The notes under the pieces were generated by a model. The model had not been told where the DNA came from and ran no database searches. It saw nothing but the letters and a program-made list of their open reading frames with translations. 64,000 bases of DNA from Stratiolaelaps scimitus (Eukaryota; Arthropoda; Arachnida; Mesostigmata; Laelapidae): positions 2,108,001 to 2,172,000 of the forward strand of contig JABWDB010000035.1 in assembly GCA_019614645.1 (NCBI GenBank). Reading direction: 5' to 3'. The translations under genes and the position numbers were made by a program. Positions 24,101 through 36,775 of the stretch are shown piece by piece (the first letter of the stretch is position 1; the number at the start of each line of letters is the position of its first letter).

Positions 24101-25478
24101 ATAGAGACAACAGCCCACGAGCGGTGATGCTTGCTGTGCCACTGGTACTATTGCTGCTAGATCACTAGCTAGGGCAGGTGACGGTAAGAGGCTCAATGTT
24201 TAACTTACCACTCTCGATACCTGTCGAATACGTGCGACGCCTGTAGGTGAACCATTGGTGAATCTTCGCTCACCAATGGTTCCCGAATGATTTAATAAGC
24301 TAACATGGCCATCGTACACGGTGGTCATTGTACAACTTTGTGAGATCGATATCGTCGATGACAGGCGAGAGTGAGGGTACGCATTAGGTCTGGCTACAAC
24401 CACCCATCTAGACCTGTACATTGCGCAAGACATTGTCATTGCACAGGATCGTGTACAGGGCAGGCCTCCGACGTACAGCATAGTTTCAGGCCACATTGTG
24501 TTCATCATCTGCAATGATTTTTCATCTTCTCTACCCACCCGATACAACGAGCGCTGTGAGAAGCCAACAACTCTGCCAATGACCCGTGTCGTCTCCAACA
24601 GAGATGTGAGTTGCTCGGTCTGTGCGAAACAAAAAAAAGACAAGCTAAGTCGAAAAGCCAACTGCCTTAGGGCAGCTTTCAAAGCAGCCTGTAGATGAAC
24701 GGCAAGCCTTCCAGTCGACATAAAGCGAGTACTGATACTGCAACAGAGTTCAATGTGCATCGGCTAAAAAATGCTGCAATACAAATGCTCCATCTATGCT
24801 CCACCCAATATATCTTTGATATTGACATTAGTCGTCTATCGATGTATTCGTCTCTGCAGCAAGGGGGGGAATAACAGAAACAACGCGAATCAACAGGCGG
24901 CATTTGCACCATGGTGCAGGACCATCCATGGTATGCTATTAGTGTCAGTCTTATGAAGCAATGCCGAAAGTGGTTGTACCGTGGTTAGTTCGTGCGAGCA
25001 GCGAGGAGAGGTAGGTGGGGACGCGGGTTGGACCAAAAAAAAAAAAGCTGTTCGCCATTAAGCTATCATCGATGTACAGTAATCTAGATGAAGCAACGAA
25101 CATGAAACAGTACATCTGTGCTAAACTTCGCGAGAGCAACCTTAAAATAGGTACATGTGTGTGTGTGTGTGTGGATGATATCTTATTGCAAAATGCAATA
25201 GATCTCGGAGTGAATTCATGGCGGTACTACTCTTGTTCTTTACGTTCTTTCATCAACTACCTTTAGAATATGTCTGTCTATGCATGCATTTGTGGTGGTC
25301 TCTGGGGGTGTTGGCGTATTGAATTAGGCAAACGATAAGTACTGCAAAACATAAAACAGATCATAAATACAGTTTGATCGACGGAACACCTTGAAAGATA
25401 TCAGCACCGGGTGTGGATCACATGCATGAGTCCGCATCGCTTAGCGACGCTACAAGTCAGTGTCGTTTACGAGAACCG
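21146..25478. other. Mixed stretch; GC-rich from about 23.1 to 24.2 kb; no recognised gene
   Basis: Small inverted repeats lie at 21608-21651 and 24249-24282. GA-rich sequence lies near 22140-22175. The GC-rich part has TTGC-type tetranucleotides near 23318-23338, an ACA run near 23760-23785 and a CAG run at about 23795-23818. It ends near a good splice-donor match (GTAAGAG) at 24184, so it could hold an untranslated exon. The minus-strand open frame at 24200-24760 (186 codons) is the longest outside the GC-rich patches, but I recognise nothing in it. Confidence 0.35.
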
Positions 25479-25553
25479 AAGGTTTTGTACTCTCTGAAAA
25501 AATGATATCGCATTGAGGTGGGCATATCATTATTTCAGAGCGTACAAAACCTT
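25479..25553. ncRNA. Pre-miRNA-like hairpin (candidate)
   Basis: A 75 nt inverted repeat has arms of 30 nt that differ at only two positions: AAGGTTTTGTAC then TCTCTGAAA (25479 onward) faces TTTCAGAGCGTACAAAACCTT (ending at 25553). The loop is about 15 nt. Arm length, loop size and isolated mismatches are those of an animal microRNA precursor. The two arms outside the hairpin do not continue to pair, which argues against a long foldback transposon. I do not recognise a known mature sequence, and no expression evidence is available. Confidence 0.45.
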
Positions 25554-26705
25554 GAGGTGTGGGGTATCGAAAGAATGAATATCATCTATTAAATGGTTGA
25601 AATCGCCAACACAAGCGAGATAACGACAATCAGATTCGAGTGAAAACACAATGATTTGAAACTTCCAAAAAGATAGAGCATAAAATCAAAGAATGTTATA
25701 TGGCGCTTATACGAGTCTCTGAGTATTATAGAATATTCGCCGTCAACGAGCGTGTTCGTTTTAAAGCGCGTTGCAAAAAGAAAAAGCACTCTTTTCTATA
25801 CAATAGACAATATACAATCACTATCAGTTCGATATTGTCGCATCGTTCTCAATATCTTTTATACTTCGAGTTGTGTGAGTCGCCGGGATTCACGAAGTCC
25901 CGAAAAAGGGAATTATTACTTCGTATTGGCTGAGAGCCCAATGGAGCTCAACTCAGATGTATCACAGCTATAACAGCTTCTCCCTAACTATTGCGCTTCT
26001 TCCATGCGGCAACGCACATATATATGTATATTAAATAGCCCTACAGTTGGTGTCAGGCTGTTGTTACCCTCTCCCACTGCCTACATCTATCGGATACTTT
26101 TCATGGGTGTATCTTTGTCTTCACCCCTGGCCGTTCAGTGTGAGTCGTACTCTCTCTGTCTCTCTCGGTCCCTCTCTCTATCGGTGTCGGACTCATGCGG
26201 ACACCGCGTGAGACTGCTCCCATGGGCTGTATAGGTTGGGAGATGGCTAGGTGAGACCTTCTAAGGCAAACTTCTCGCCCACACGGCCAGTCCTCCCCTG
26301 TGGGAGGCAGTGTCACAAGAACAAATGTCCGTCTGGCCTCACCACTTCCAACCAATAACGGATGCCAGCGACACCGTAGTAACGGAGAGAGACAGAGAGA
26401 GAGTGTGTGTGTGTGTGTGTTGACGTCGTGAGAATGCCGCATTGACGCCTTCCGGAGTAGCACTCCAGTGTCCCTGTGCGCCCCGGTCTAGATAGAGATA
26501 AAGAACGCAAACTGCCGAGCAACGGCGACACCGAGGCCTGCCTTCCAACGTTCGTCGTAGGATAATTGATTTATTTAGTACTGGCACTCTGCTTAGGGTA
26601 CTACTCGGTGAGGGGTGAGCGGCGATAAACGCAATGTTGATTTTCATAGTTCCTTATCATCTGGCAGGATGCTGCACGTGACTCCTTGTTGATTGTTCGT
26701 AGCCT
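25554..26705. other. Stretch without recognised genes
   Basis: CT-rich sequence lies near 26150-26180 and a GA then GT microsatellite near 26385-26420. The open frames on both strands overlap these simple repeats and are not credible genes. Confidence 0.35.
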
Positions 26706-26908
26706 TAATATTTACATCTAAAAAAAAAATTTCCAGGCTGACTCACAGCCAATATCTAACGTCCACGGTAGTGCTCTTGGCATTGCTTCATAAGACGGAC
26801 CGCTTTAAATGCAAATGTGCAACGGTGGATAACGAACCCGCGCACCGACGATTGCAAGGCGCACGCGAATGCACCACGCTACCGGGCTGGACGTAATATT
26901 TACATCTA
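26706..26908 (-). mobile_element. tRNA-headed SINE family A, full copy with 15 bp target-site duplication
   Basis: Identical 15 bp repeats TAATATTTACATCTA at 26706-26720 and 26894-26908 flank a 173 bp element on the minus strand. Its head has a tRNA-like B box (GCGGGTTCGTTATCC) preceded by GTGGTGCATTCG and GCCTTGCAATCG. The body continues through TTGCACATTTGCATTTAAAG and GAAGCAATGCCAAGAGCA to the conserved end, GTGGACGTTAGATATTGGCT then GTGAGTCAGCCTGG. The 3' terminus next to the duplication is T-rich rather than A-rich. It aligns along its whole length with the copy at 54259-54447. The tRNA head, conserved tail and duplication together identify a SINE. Confidence 0.88.
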
Positions 26909-29900
26909 GTAAGTACTTACGGCACATGTAATCGACCCGTATTTGCTTCATATTCAATGCACGCTCGCTGTACGTAACGCGATGGCTACCACCCACCTTT
27001 AGAGATTCAAAAGGGGGATGTCATTTTATGCAGACGGTGTGTCATAATACCTATTTATAATATATCCACAATGAGAGAAGCCATGAGAATATATCGTTGT
27101 AGAGAAGTAAACGACATCAAGTAAACTTTGCCTGCCTACGAGAGTCAGCAGTGGATGCTATTTATGTTGGGTCAATTGGCACCCCAGTGGAGCCAACATA
27201 CTGTGAGGGTATCTGACGTAGTTACTGGAAAATGCCACGATCACATGGGTTTCGTACCTGAGCGTCGTGTCTCGACAATCCTTGAAATTGCTTATATGCA
27301 AGGTTCAGGGAAGGCAGAATCCCTGTAGGGCTGTCGCCACATGAGATTTTGGGTGTTATTGATTTCGCATAAATTTTTAATTAGGCCACCGACTCTCTCT
27401 CTCTCTCTCTGGGCTTCATTGATTATCATCGCTAACGTAATTAATGGTAGCTTATACGAGACGAGCCAACATCTGGATTTCTGCTTGAGACTGCCTGCTC
27501 GCTCACGTGGTCCGCATACTGGTTAAGGAAACTGGATGAACCAGTCAATTTGGAAGGCGTATGGAGCGTTTACAAGTGCACCGCCGTGACAGAGGTATGA
27601 TACGTTTTAGTGAACCATCGGCATATGCATCGCATATATAATGAAACAACAAATCCGTAACAAAGGCTAAGTCATGCTTCACTGGCAGAACACACATAAT
27701 TTTGAACCGCAGCTCGATATAAAATTTAGTATATACTAAGCCGATGTATAAGCATATAATAGCACTTATATTGACAGCCCTGGAGCCGACTTGATGCCCG
27801 GTATAAATTATTATACTCATTTCAGTCTGTGCATAATCATCTTATCTCTCTCTCTCTCTCTCTCTCTCTCCCCTTCTCCTTGTTTCTCTTTATAGATATC
27901 TCGACTTGTATAGAAGCTCGAGTATTCCCTCCACCCCTTATAAGCCAACTACGGCGAGTAGCCAGCTGCTCGTTGATGCTAGCTACGTGTTGGCGAATGC
28001 ATGATATGGCTCAAGGCGGCGCAGAGGACCCATGTATGCGCGCGCGATTGAACTCCTAGCGCGGGGCCAACTCGTCGCGTTAGATTCGACATGCACGTCC
28101 GCCGCTGCGGCCGCCTGCTCCGATCCCCAGCCGGGATCCCACGAGGGATCTCGCCGCCTACCGCCTTCACAGCCTGCATCGTCTGTTCAGCTCCAACTAC
28201 TAGTACTACCGCTGCTGGTGCAACTACCGCTACAGCCACCCATATCCATACCATCCTTCCATATGAAGGTCTGAACGAGGTCGACGTGTGAACGACCCCC
28301 GGGCGGGTAGGCCGGCTTGGGTGGCGTTGCCAACCCAGAAGCGAAAACAACGGCAAACGGCGAAGGAAAAAGAGGAGCAGCAGGCCAAGGGCGAAGGCCC
28401 AACGAACCGGCCCTATGCAGTGTATGCAGAGGCGTGCAGCGTTCTGCTGGTTGCCAAATAGCGCTAGCTGGCAGCCTTTTTTCGAACCCAAAGAAACGGA
28501 CAAGATCGTACGCGTCTGCTTCGACTACCCCCTCGCCCCCGGGGGTCCCTCTATGCCCCGCTGATACGGCGAGCATCCGAGAGCAGCGGGACGGCCCCCG
28601 CGTTGTTGGCGAGCCAACGTGGTCGCGTCGGCGTCCCGGCTATACCCAAGCGAACGGCTGCACCAGTGATGGGGTGGCCGGCAACGGAACCAGTCAATGC
28701 AGGCAAAATAGCGAGGAAGCCGTTCGCCCCTCGCCTTTGCTCGTTCTTCTTCTGCTTCTTCATCGTCGTCGTCGTCTTCGTTCGCTCGCTCGTTCGCCCC
28801 TTCGTCGTTTTTCTCTCATCGTCTTCTTCGCCTACGTTTGCTACCTTTTGCTTGCTGCAAATGCCGGCAAAGGGTTTGCATGACCAGGAGCGCGAAGTCT
28901 CAGGAGAGGCTTTTATATATCTCCTTCCTGCACCCCCCCACCCCCCGCTCCGCCCCGCGCCCGGGCCGTTCGATTCACCTGCCTTGCGTTTTCGATGGCG
29001 AGCGGCGTACACCACGCTTTCAGTGGGCGACCCGCTTGTGATGTTGGCGCTGATGCTCCTGCCTACGTTGGCTGTTGTTTCACCGAGCTGGCCGGGGAGG
29101 TCGCCTCCGACTTCAGTGACGTCGTCCCCGTAGCAATACCATCCTACTGGTAACTGCGGGATCCTGAGGAAAATGTCGAAAAAGTAAGATGGAAGACAAC
29201 GAGGAGTGCGTGTGTCGGTGTCACGTGAGCTGTGCCTGCCGAAGAGCTACCTTCTTTGGAGTGCCGCGCATAGTCTGCATCTTTTTTTTTTGTTACACGA
29301 CAACAGCGTTGTTCTGTTAATGGAAGAGCTAGCAGTCGTACGAGTCACAGTAATGGACAATTAAGTAGAGCCACTAGGAGACGAGCAAAGTAACTAGCAG
29401 TGTCGTAGTAATAGAAACGATGATATCGTCAGCTGCACCAGGAAAAAGTCAACGCTTTGTGGGCGCTACGTGGTCTCACCATTGTCCTCGTCGCAACCAG
29501 ACCTCGCATCGGAACACCATCCGCTCCTGCTCGGCCTAAGCTTCACACAGCGGTGGATTGGTTGAATGCTAGACGACAATGGGGAGGGTCGACACGACGG
29601 TCCATTCCTTCATCTGATGGTGTTGTATACGCAAGCTGTTGACGAACGGATGACGGTGTCCTCTCGAACGGCACAGGTCGGCCATATCGATCTCCAGGCA
29701 ACCAACCGCTCTGTTCCCAATGGGTCATTTTTGCTTGAAGATACACTATTTCATACACGGTTCGGACGAACGCGGTGGCGATCTACGCGAGCTATGATAG
29801 AGCCGATCAGTGTGACCGATAGTGAGGACAGAAAGAGACGCGTAGCGCATGTTGTAGTATCGCGGTTGAATGCTGTTCTAACCTTTCTTCGGCGTCGCTC

Positions 29901-32900
29901 TTTAACGTCTCACCGGCCTGACTAAAACAGGATGGTTTGTATTCTGTAGACGTTGCCTAGTCTGCCCATGCGCATATGCCGGCATTGCGTAATGCCTCAA
30001 AGATTTTATATGTTAAAAGAGATCGCCTGTTGGCATTTATAGGTTACAATTGTGAATGCGTACAGTGTATTCGCGTGTTTGTAGTTCGTCTCGACGGTCT
30101 CCTGACGAAATATGAATAGTTAGGTATCACATGTTGAAAGCACAGTGGGTGCGCCATCGAATGAAGCAAAACAAGGATTGCCACGACGGTCAGCTTACAA
30201 CGCATGTCACGGTACTCCAAAGTCACTAGATCACCCTCGAAGACAGCGCCGAATTATCATGTGTTTAAGCATCAGGCCTTAAGTCGTTTGAGTACGACCT
30301 GAAATGAAAGACACAGTGGCGCAGCGCAAAGGAATAAAATATTGAAAACATCATTATTGAGTGTAGATGTCTTGAAGTCAGAGATGTTCGCGTAAAGGAT
30401 GGCTTTTCAGTTGAACTTGATTTGAAGACATTATTTGTTGAAAAATAATATAGGGTTACAGGGGGGCGACTGCGATAGTAGCACGAAGAAGAATCTTGCC
30501 AGGTAGACAACATAGGTGACACCAATTTGTGACACTGTAGATAACAATGATAGCAATAATGGGTTCAATCACTATATATATATATATATTGCTTGCCTGT
30601 CGACGTAGACAACTAACACGTAGATAACTATTATAATTCATTGTCTTGACATCCACAAATGAACGAAGTACGACTGTCTGTGGCCGTCTGCGTTCTCGCT
30701 GAATAGCAAACGTAGGGGGATAATAACTCAAGTTTCTTCTCCACCGGTAGTTTTTTTTTTTTTTACTAAAACGAAGACGACCACAGACGGCTCGTAAGTT
30801 GTGAAAACGAGTTAGAGGGCGCCTTTTTTTTTTTTCTGTTGAAGTTGTTAGACACTTTCCATCTTCTTTCGATCCGCCACTTCGTTCCCTGGTGGCCCCA
30901 ATCTAGAGTAAAAGAAAAAGGGGTAAGATTATTGGAAAAATATCCCTCACGAAGTCCACCAGTGGCTTCTCTAGTCTCTGTTTCGTCAAGGTCGCTTCGG
31001 CTAAGGCTTCGCAAAGAAGTCTCCCCGCCTCGCTGCCGCTACAACTTTTTAACATGTGCATGGGTAGGTAAAGATAATGTAGATGTGAGCCTTCTAGGAA
31101 ATTGCGTCCGCCACCAAAAATCGAAAGCAGCCGCAGCGAACGATTACGAAATTTCAACATGGAATCAAGCACAAGAAGACGGGATAGGCTTAATTGATGT
31201 GCTTTCGTTTAAAGGGTGATTTAAATTTCGTCAGCTACCAAGCAGACGTCTGCATCGGAGATTTCTCATAATTTCATCCACACGTGTACACGGTGTTCTA
31301 ATGAGCTCTTGTTTGTACAATAGAATTAAATTAGAATCGAACTGAGCGCAACGTGTCATTTACGCAACTAGTTTTGGCTTTCGTGTTGCGCAGCGATTTC
31401 TATTTACTGAATATACCCCTTTACACCGTTGAAGATACCCTCAGCAGAAATTGATTTCGATCGTCGTTTTGAGACTGACCCCGAAAGGGATTGTAATTTA
31501 TACTCAATCGGAAAACAAAACGAGTTAAGTATATTAGCGATAATGGTGAATGTACAATATATATATATAAATGTACAATATAGACTGCTGTATTTACGTT
31601 TTCGTCAAGCTAATCAACCATAGTATTGGTACACGTTTCATCGTTCGTTGTGCGACGGTCTCACATCAAAAATGTACATAATCACGACTAGGGTTGACCT
31701 GGTGGTGCGATGGTTCAGTTATTGAGCAAGTGACTCCAGCCTATTTACAGTATATAAAACAGCAATATAATATTATAATATTATTTGCGGATACGAAGGC
31801 AGCGATGTGTGCGGGCTCACGGACAACGATTCGTAATCAAATATATGCTGATCAGACAAATGTCCATACCGAGCAAATCAAAGACGCTTCGGTGTCCTCT
31901 TGAAGTGATAGTCGATTGAAACTAGTAGTCTATTGACTGGCAGGTCGATACGATGTTATGAGCTGATCAGCACACATGTGGATGTCAGAATGTCGCCCAA
32001 ACACACGCGTCTTCAAAAGCGTGCAATCAATGGAAAACGCAGTCGGTATATAGAAATACTGAAGTAGATATTCCTAAGTCTCCTTGGTAATGCCTGGTCG
32101 GTATGTGCACGAGCGGAGTCATACTGGAGTATAGCAAAGATAGTAGCTGGAGGTAGCCACCGTTTTGAGTAATAACAACAACAAGCCAAAACGAACGAAC
32201 AACAACAGCGATGACCAGTGTCTGATATGCACTAAGAATATATGACATAAAATATTACATTATCTTCCATATGTGTGTCTTGATAGTAACAATTCCATGA
32301 AATCAATCTAAAAATGTCTAGCCGTATTACGGGCATGAAATTCGCCCATTTATATTTAGAGTTCCACAGGATACAGCTTACAGCTGAAACTTCTCATTAT
32401 TGTTGGCTAATTGCAATATAGCGGAATACTCTGATTTGAACATTTGCTTTAGGGATACGACGCTTTGAGCTTGCTGTTCGCTACTAAATTTAGCTACAAC
32501 GCTTAGCCTTCGACATAGTGGAGAATCGCAGATTATAATCATACCAGACAGATACAAAATGAACGACGTTTTAGGACGTGCTTATTTTCCCTAATGCGTA
32601 GTTACCGTGGACCTTCGTGCCGAAGTCATAATTCAGTGATATGACTTCAAATGAGCTAGGAATGAAAAAGTCTTTATTCTCCTGCTGCTGCCGCATTTTG
32701 TGACATTTAATAATAATGGATTAGAGATGACTGATATTCTGATACAGGGTGAGCCGAACTGTCGAAACTGTAAGTAACCCTCCGAGGAAAATTATTCTGA
32801 AAAAACGCTGGCATTATTCTGAGGGGTCAAGGGGACTGTATTCCCGACTGAAAACCTTACGCCGCTTTCGTGTTGATGAAAACCTAGAATTGCGTTGAGG

Positions 32901-33330
32901 GCTTTGTCATGATGTCCTTAAAGTATACTCAAAGGTGGTTCCGAGGCCCATCAAATAGAAGAACAGCTTAGCGTCAGCTCAAATATAGTTTAGGGTAATG
33001 AACTGTGGACAGCTAGCTGTCAGTAATTTTGCTGAGAAAACGGCACAGTTACCCAACCAGATCAGAACGTTTTTTACGGTCTACTATTATAATATTATTA
33101 TTATAATATAATTCTACTATTATAATAGATATATCAAAAGACATAAGATTAATTGAAAAAGCTACCGCCTCTACCGTTCCTCAGGAGCCTCAACCCTGAA
33201 CCTTTTACTGTATTAAAAATTACAAGGGCTACACAATACAGAGTAGCCATTATCATATGTTATAAAGTCTCCAGTAGGTCGTGACAACCTACACGTCCCC
33301 GGCGAAACGCACGTCACCCACGAGTTGAGG
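26909..33330. other. Mixed stretch; GC-rich from about 28.0 to 29.2 kb; no recognised gene
   Basis: CT microsatellites lie near 27392-27412 and 27845-27872. The GC-rich block has open frames of more than 150 codons in several frames on both strands, so these are probably artefacts of base composition; it may be a CpG-rich promoter. TA repeats lie near 30571-30590. Two T-runs near 30750-30764 and 30823-30835 bracket about 60 bp. AT palindromes occur near 33079-33131. Confidence 0.35.
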
Positions 33331-34604
33331 CTTCTACTGTACAATATATATATATATATATATATATCTAGAAGACAATAGCGAACATCGGAGGAACCTA
33401 GTGAATGGCGGGGTCAGTGCACTTGCACTTACATGAGTTGCCCCCGCCTCTATTCTAAGTACATACATACATACCCATTTATTGATAGGGATGGTCTCGC
33501 GCATTAGACATGCCAATCGGGTACAGACGGCCGATCCAGCGTACTAGGCCATATACACACCGCTGGAGCATGCTCTCGTTGTACTGCTAATGCTGCAGCC
33601 GTTGCTGCTGCCTATGGGGAAAAAGAGAGGAAAGATCCGGGAAGAAAATCTATGTAATCCTTGTCCGGCGGGTGGGTGCTCCCCGCAGGGAAAATGGAAT
33701 AAACAACGTGAGCTGGCGGGAAGGGCGAGCCTGCCCTCACTGTTGTCTCGCTCTATTCCTTCCCATTCTTCGTTGGCTGGTAACTTAGCTGCTCGACGGT
33801 CTCCGCGTATCGTGGGGCCGGGGGAACCATTGTTGGTTCACTTGAGTTCCCTGTGGGTTTCTGCCCAGTAAGCTGGCCTCTTCCCCTCTACGGCCGACTT
33901 GTATTGTTAAGGCAGACCTCGGCACAGCATGCTCAGAGTTCGCTCAAGGGAAGGTGGCTAGTTGGAAGCAGGGTGGGCAATATCGAAACGGCGAAGGGAG
34001 AAAATAAGCGTGGAGTGGCCTAACGAACCCCACCCCTCTCTCTATTTCCCTCGTCCTATACAGGAAGAGACAGATAGGACAGATTCAGGAGGCCTGCTCG
34101 TACACGAAGGCGTACCGTCTCACTCAACGTATTCTATACGCATTGCATGATGACAGAACTGCACATCTGAGACAATCTTTTTTTTGGTACACATTTATGT
34201 ACTAATATGGCATCCGGTTCAGTTATGGAGATTTGTTTAACTTTCGGTGCGTGTGAAAGTCACGCCGGTTTTTTTTCAAGAGCATTTCATGACCTGTGAA
34301 TATAGTATACAAGACACCTACACACACAGATAGGGTGTCGGTGGTTAATACAAGGAACACGAATACCTGAATATTTAGTGGTGTTCTGGCTGTCGAGAAA
34401 TTCATATCGATTATCGGTCTATTAATTTGTCTCACTCATAAAGAATAGATGTAACACAAAGCTAAAGGATCCGCAGAGCTCTTTGTATAGATGCGGATGC
34501 TAGCAGTCATACCGCTGTCTACTCTCAGGAATGCGCTGATGGATCTTTGCTGGCTGCCCAACTAAAAACTGTGCCATGTTACAATAAGGTAAGTTAAAAA
34601 AACA

Positions 34605-34635
<31 letters not shown>

Positions 34636-36743
34636 TCCAGCTGTTTCCGTATTTATTTCTTTATGTAATTTCACTTTTTTTTCTTCCTTCTAATTGACAC
34701 AATTCTGTGGACACGGTTAATAGTGTACTTCTGGACGGCCTTTCCATCCGCCTGGCTCTCGAGAAGGGCCCGTGCCGCACTATTATAATACTATAGAATC
34801 GGCGAACGCAGGTGGGCCGAAACATTCTCGGGAAGATCAGGCGAAGCAGAAATCCGTTCACCTTAATTCAAACTAACAACCCTGTTGTCTTGAATCAGTG
34901 AATTCGAGGCGGACGCATAATGTTGGATCGTTAACTCTTCTTTTTGGGGTCGTCCGTGTTGTACATAACGGACTCGTTAGTACGAGAGAACTCGAAATAT
35001 CATCTCATTTGAAATGAAGCAATTTTAGCCATCCACTCCTTAGTCAAGTGGACTGCAACACCCAATCGCTTGTCTCACCGTTGAAATTTCAGGATGGCGG
35101 ACACTTCTCCCAACTTGACTGGAGTGCAGGTAACACGATTTCGGTATTGTGCTAAAATGAGGCGACTGTGCAAGAATGAAGAATCAAGGACTGATTTAAA
35201 CGAACGACACCAGCTGGAGCGCGTTGACACTCCAGGGCTATCTTTTTTTTTGTAGAGGAGGAAACTTTCTTCAAACGCGCGAACACCACTAGAGATATTC
35301 CAGTCTCTATCCAAGGTGGGCCTATCCAGTGCAGGGGGATTGACGTGGATGACAAAACGTCTCTACCTACTAAAACGCTATTCTGTTGAGAGTGTCGGGC
35401 TTGCTCACAACAGTGGGGACACACATGAGAACACCAGGAAAGCACCACTATTGAACATCACGTCAACAGTTTCAGAAAGGGGGCACGTTTGCCATTACAG
35501 CTAATGTTCGATAAACGGGGCATTTATCCAGGGCAATCTGAAAAAGGCGAATCTATACAGTAGTCCAATTTAGCATAACGCAAAGTCAGCTACAATAGCC
35601 TATTTAAACCAATGATACATACGACCGTTGAATCTAATTTTTTGCCCCAAAACTCCTATTTTCTTTTCCGTAATTTGTTAATTTTTAACTATTCCTCTCA
35701 AAAAGGTACGACATTTTTTGTAGTTTTGAGAAAAGTAAAAAGTAAATAATTAAAACTTTTTTGATACTAACCATTATCTTACAAAACAATTTACCGGTGG
35801 CCCATTACGATTATGGAGTTGAATTGGATCGTTCAATTAGCAAGGTTTTTGCATTTCATCCTAATGCAGCGCATATACTGTAACTATACGGTTAGGTAGT
35901 ATGCCTTTTTTTTAATTTATTGATAAACAAAGCATTACATTATGCAAAAATAGAACGAAAACCTTGCAATAGCACCAATGAAGATATATTGTTGATTATG
36001 ACAGACTGCAATCGTGCGGTGCGATACAAAAATAGACCTGATAAGATAATGATACTAATACACTTTTATAAGCCAATATACCCTTTGCCCTTGCGAACTA
36101 ACCCCAGAATAACAAATAAACAAAAAAGAGCATCGATTCGGATATCTTCGACGTCAGCCTCTGCTCAGAATTTCCGTATAAAAATAATTATTCATTTACT
36201 GATACCGTCCTATCATCTGAATCGTATCTCGAAATTTCCAGTGATAAATATCATATTAAGAGGACACGGCCGCCTAACGTATTAGCACTATTGGAAACAC
36301 CTGTGTCGGTTTATTGGGCTACTTTAGATCTTACAATTCCCAAAGAGTCGTAAAACTTGTGTCTGCAGTAGTCGTGGGCTCTTCAAGTATCGTATCGTAG
36401 CTTGAGTCGCTTAGTTTATCGTTGCTAGGAGCACAAACAATCCCTGGGCACAAACGTCGAACGTGTCGTCTGTATCGCAGGGATTCCCATGGGCTCGATC
36501 GTAGAGGAGAGAGGAGAGCCAGCCGACGGGAAGCTTCGAGGATCTGCTAATTTTAGACCTTGCTACAACAGAAAAGTAATGCGAAATGAGGGCCATACCT
36601 ACAAATAGCATGTTTATCAATTATACTTTCTTCAATTCGTGCGATGATTGCTATATGCGTTGCAGCCTCTCTAAAGGAATCTCAGGTAGCACATGTTACT
36701 ATATTGGTTAGTGACTGCAGATACAAGTTATCAGTGTATGGCC

Positions 36744-36775
<32 letters not shown>

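Noticed and set aside
24200..24760. 186-codon minus-strand open frame
   Set aside because: No recognised family, no clear exon edges, and a plus-strand frame overlaps it. The segment 24249-24282 inside it is an inverted repeat.
28317..29133. Long plus-strand open frames (188 and 176 codons) in the GC-rich island
   Set aside because: The frames overlap each other and two similar minus-strand frames, are rich in proline, arginine and alanine, and show no domain. Stop-codon depletion through GC content explains them.
31690..31735. tRNA-like sequence with a TGGTTCAGTTATTGAGC segment
   Set aside because: It resembles a tRNA A-box region, but no B box follows at the right distance and no repeat copy was found.
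33079..33131. AT-rich palindromic stretch resembling a miniature inverted-repeat transposon
   Set aside because: It is made of TATTATAATA-type simple sequence, which pairs with itself trivially, and no flanking duplication is evident.
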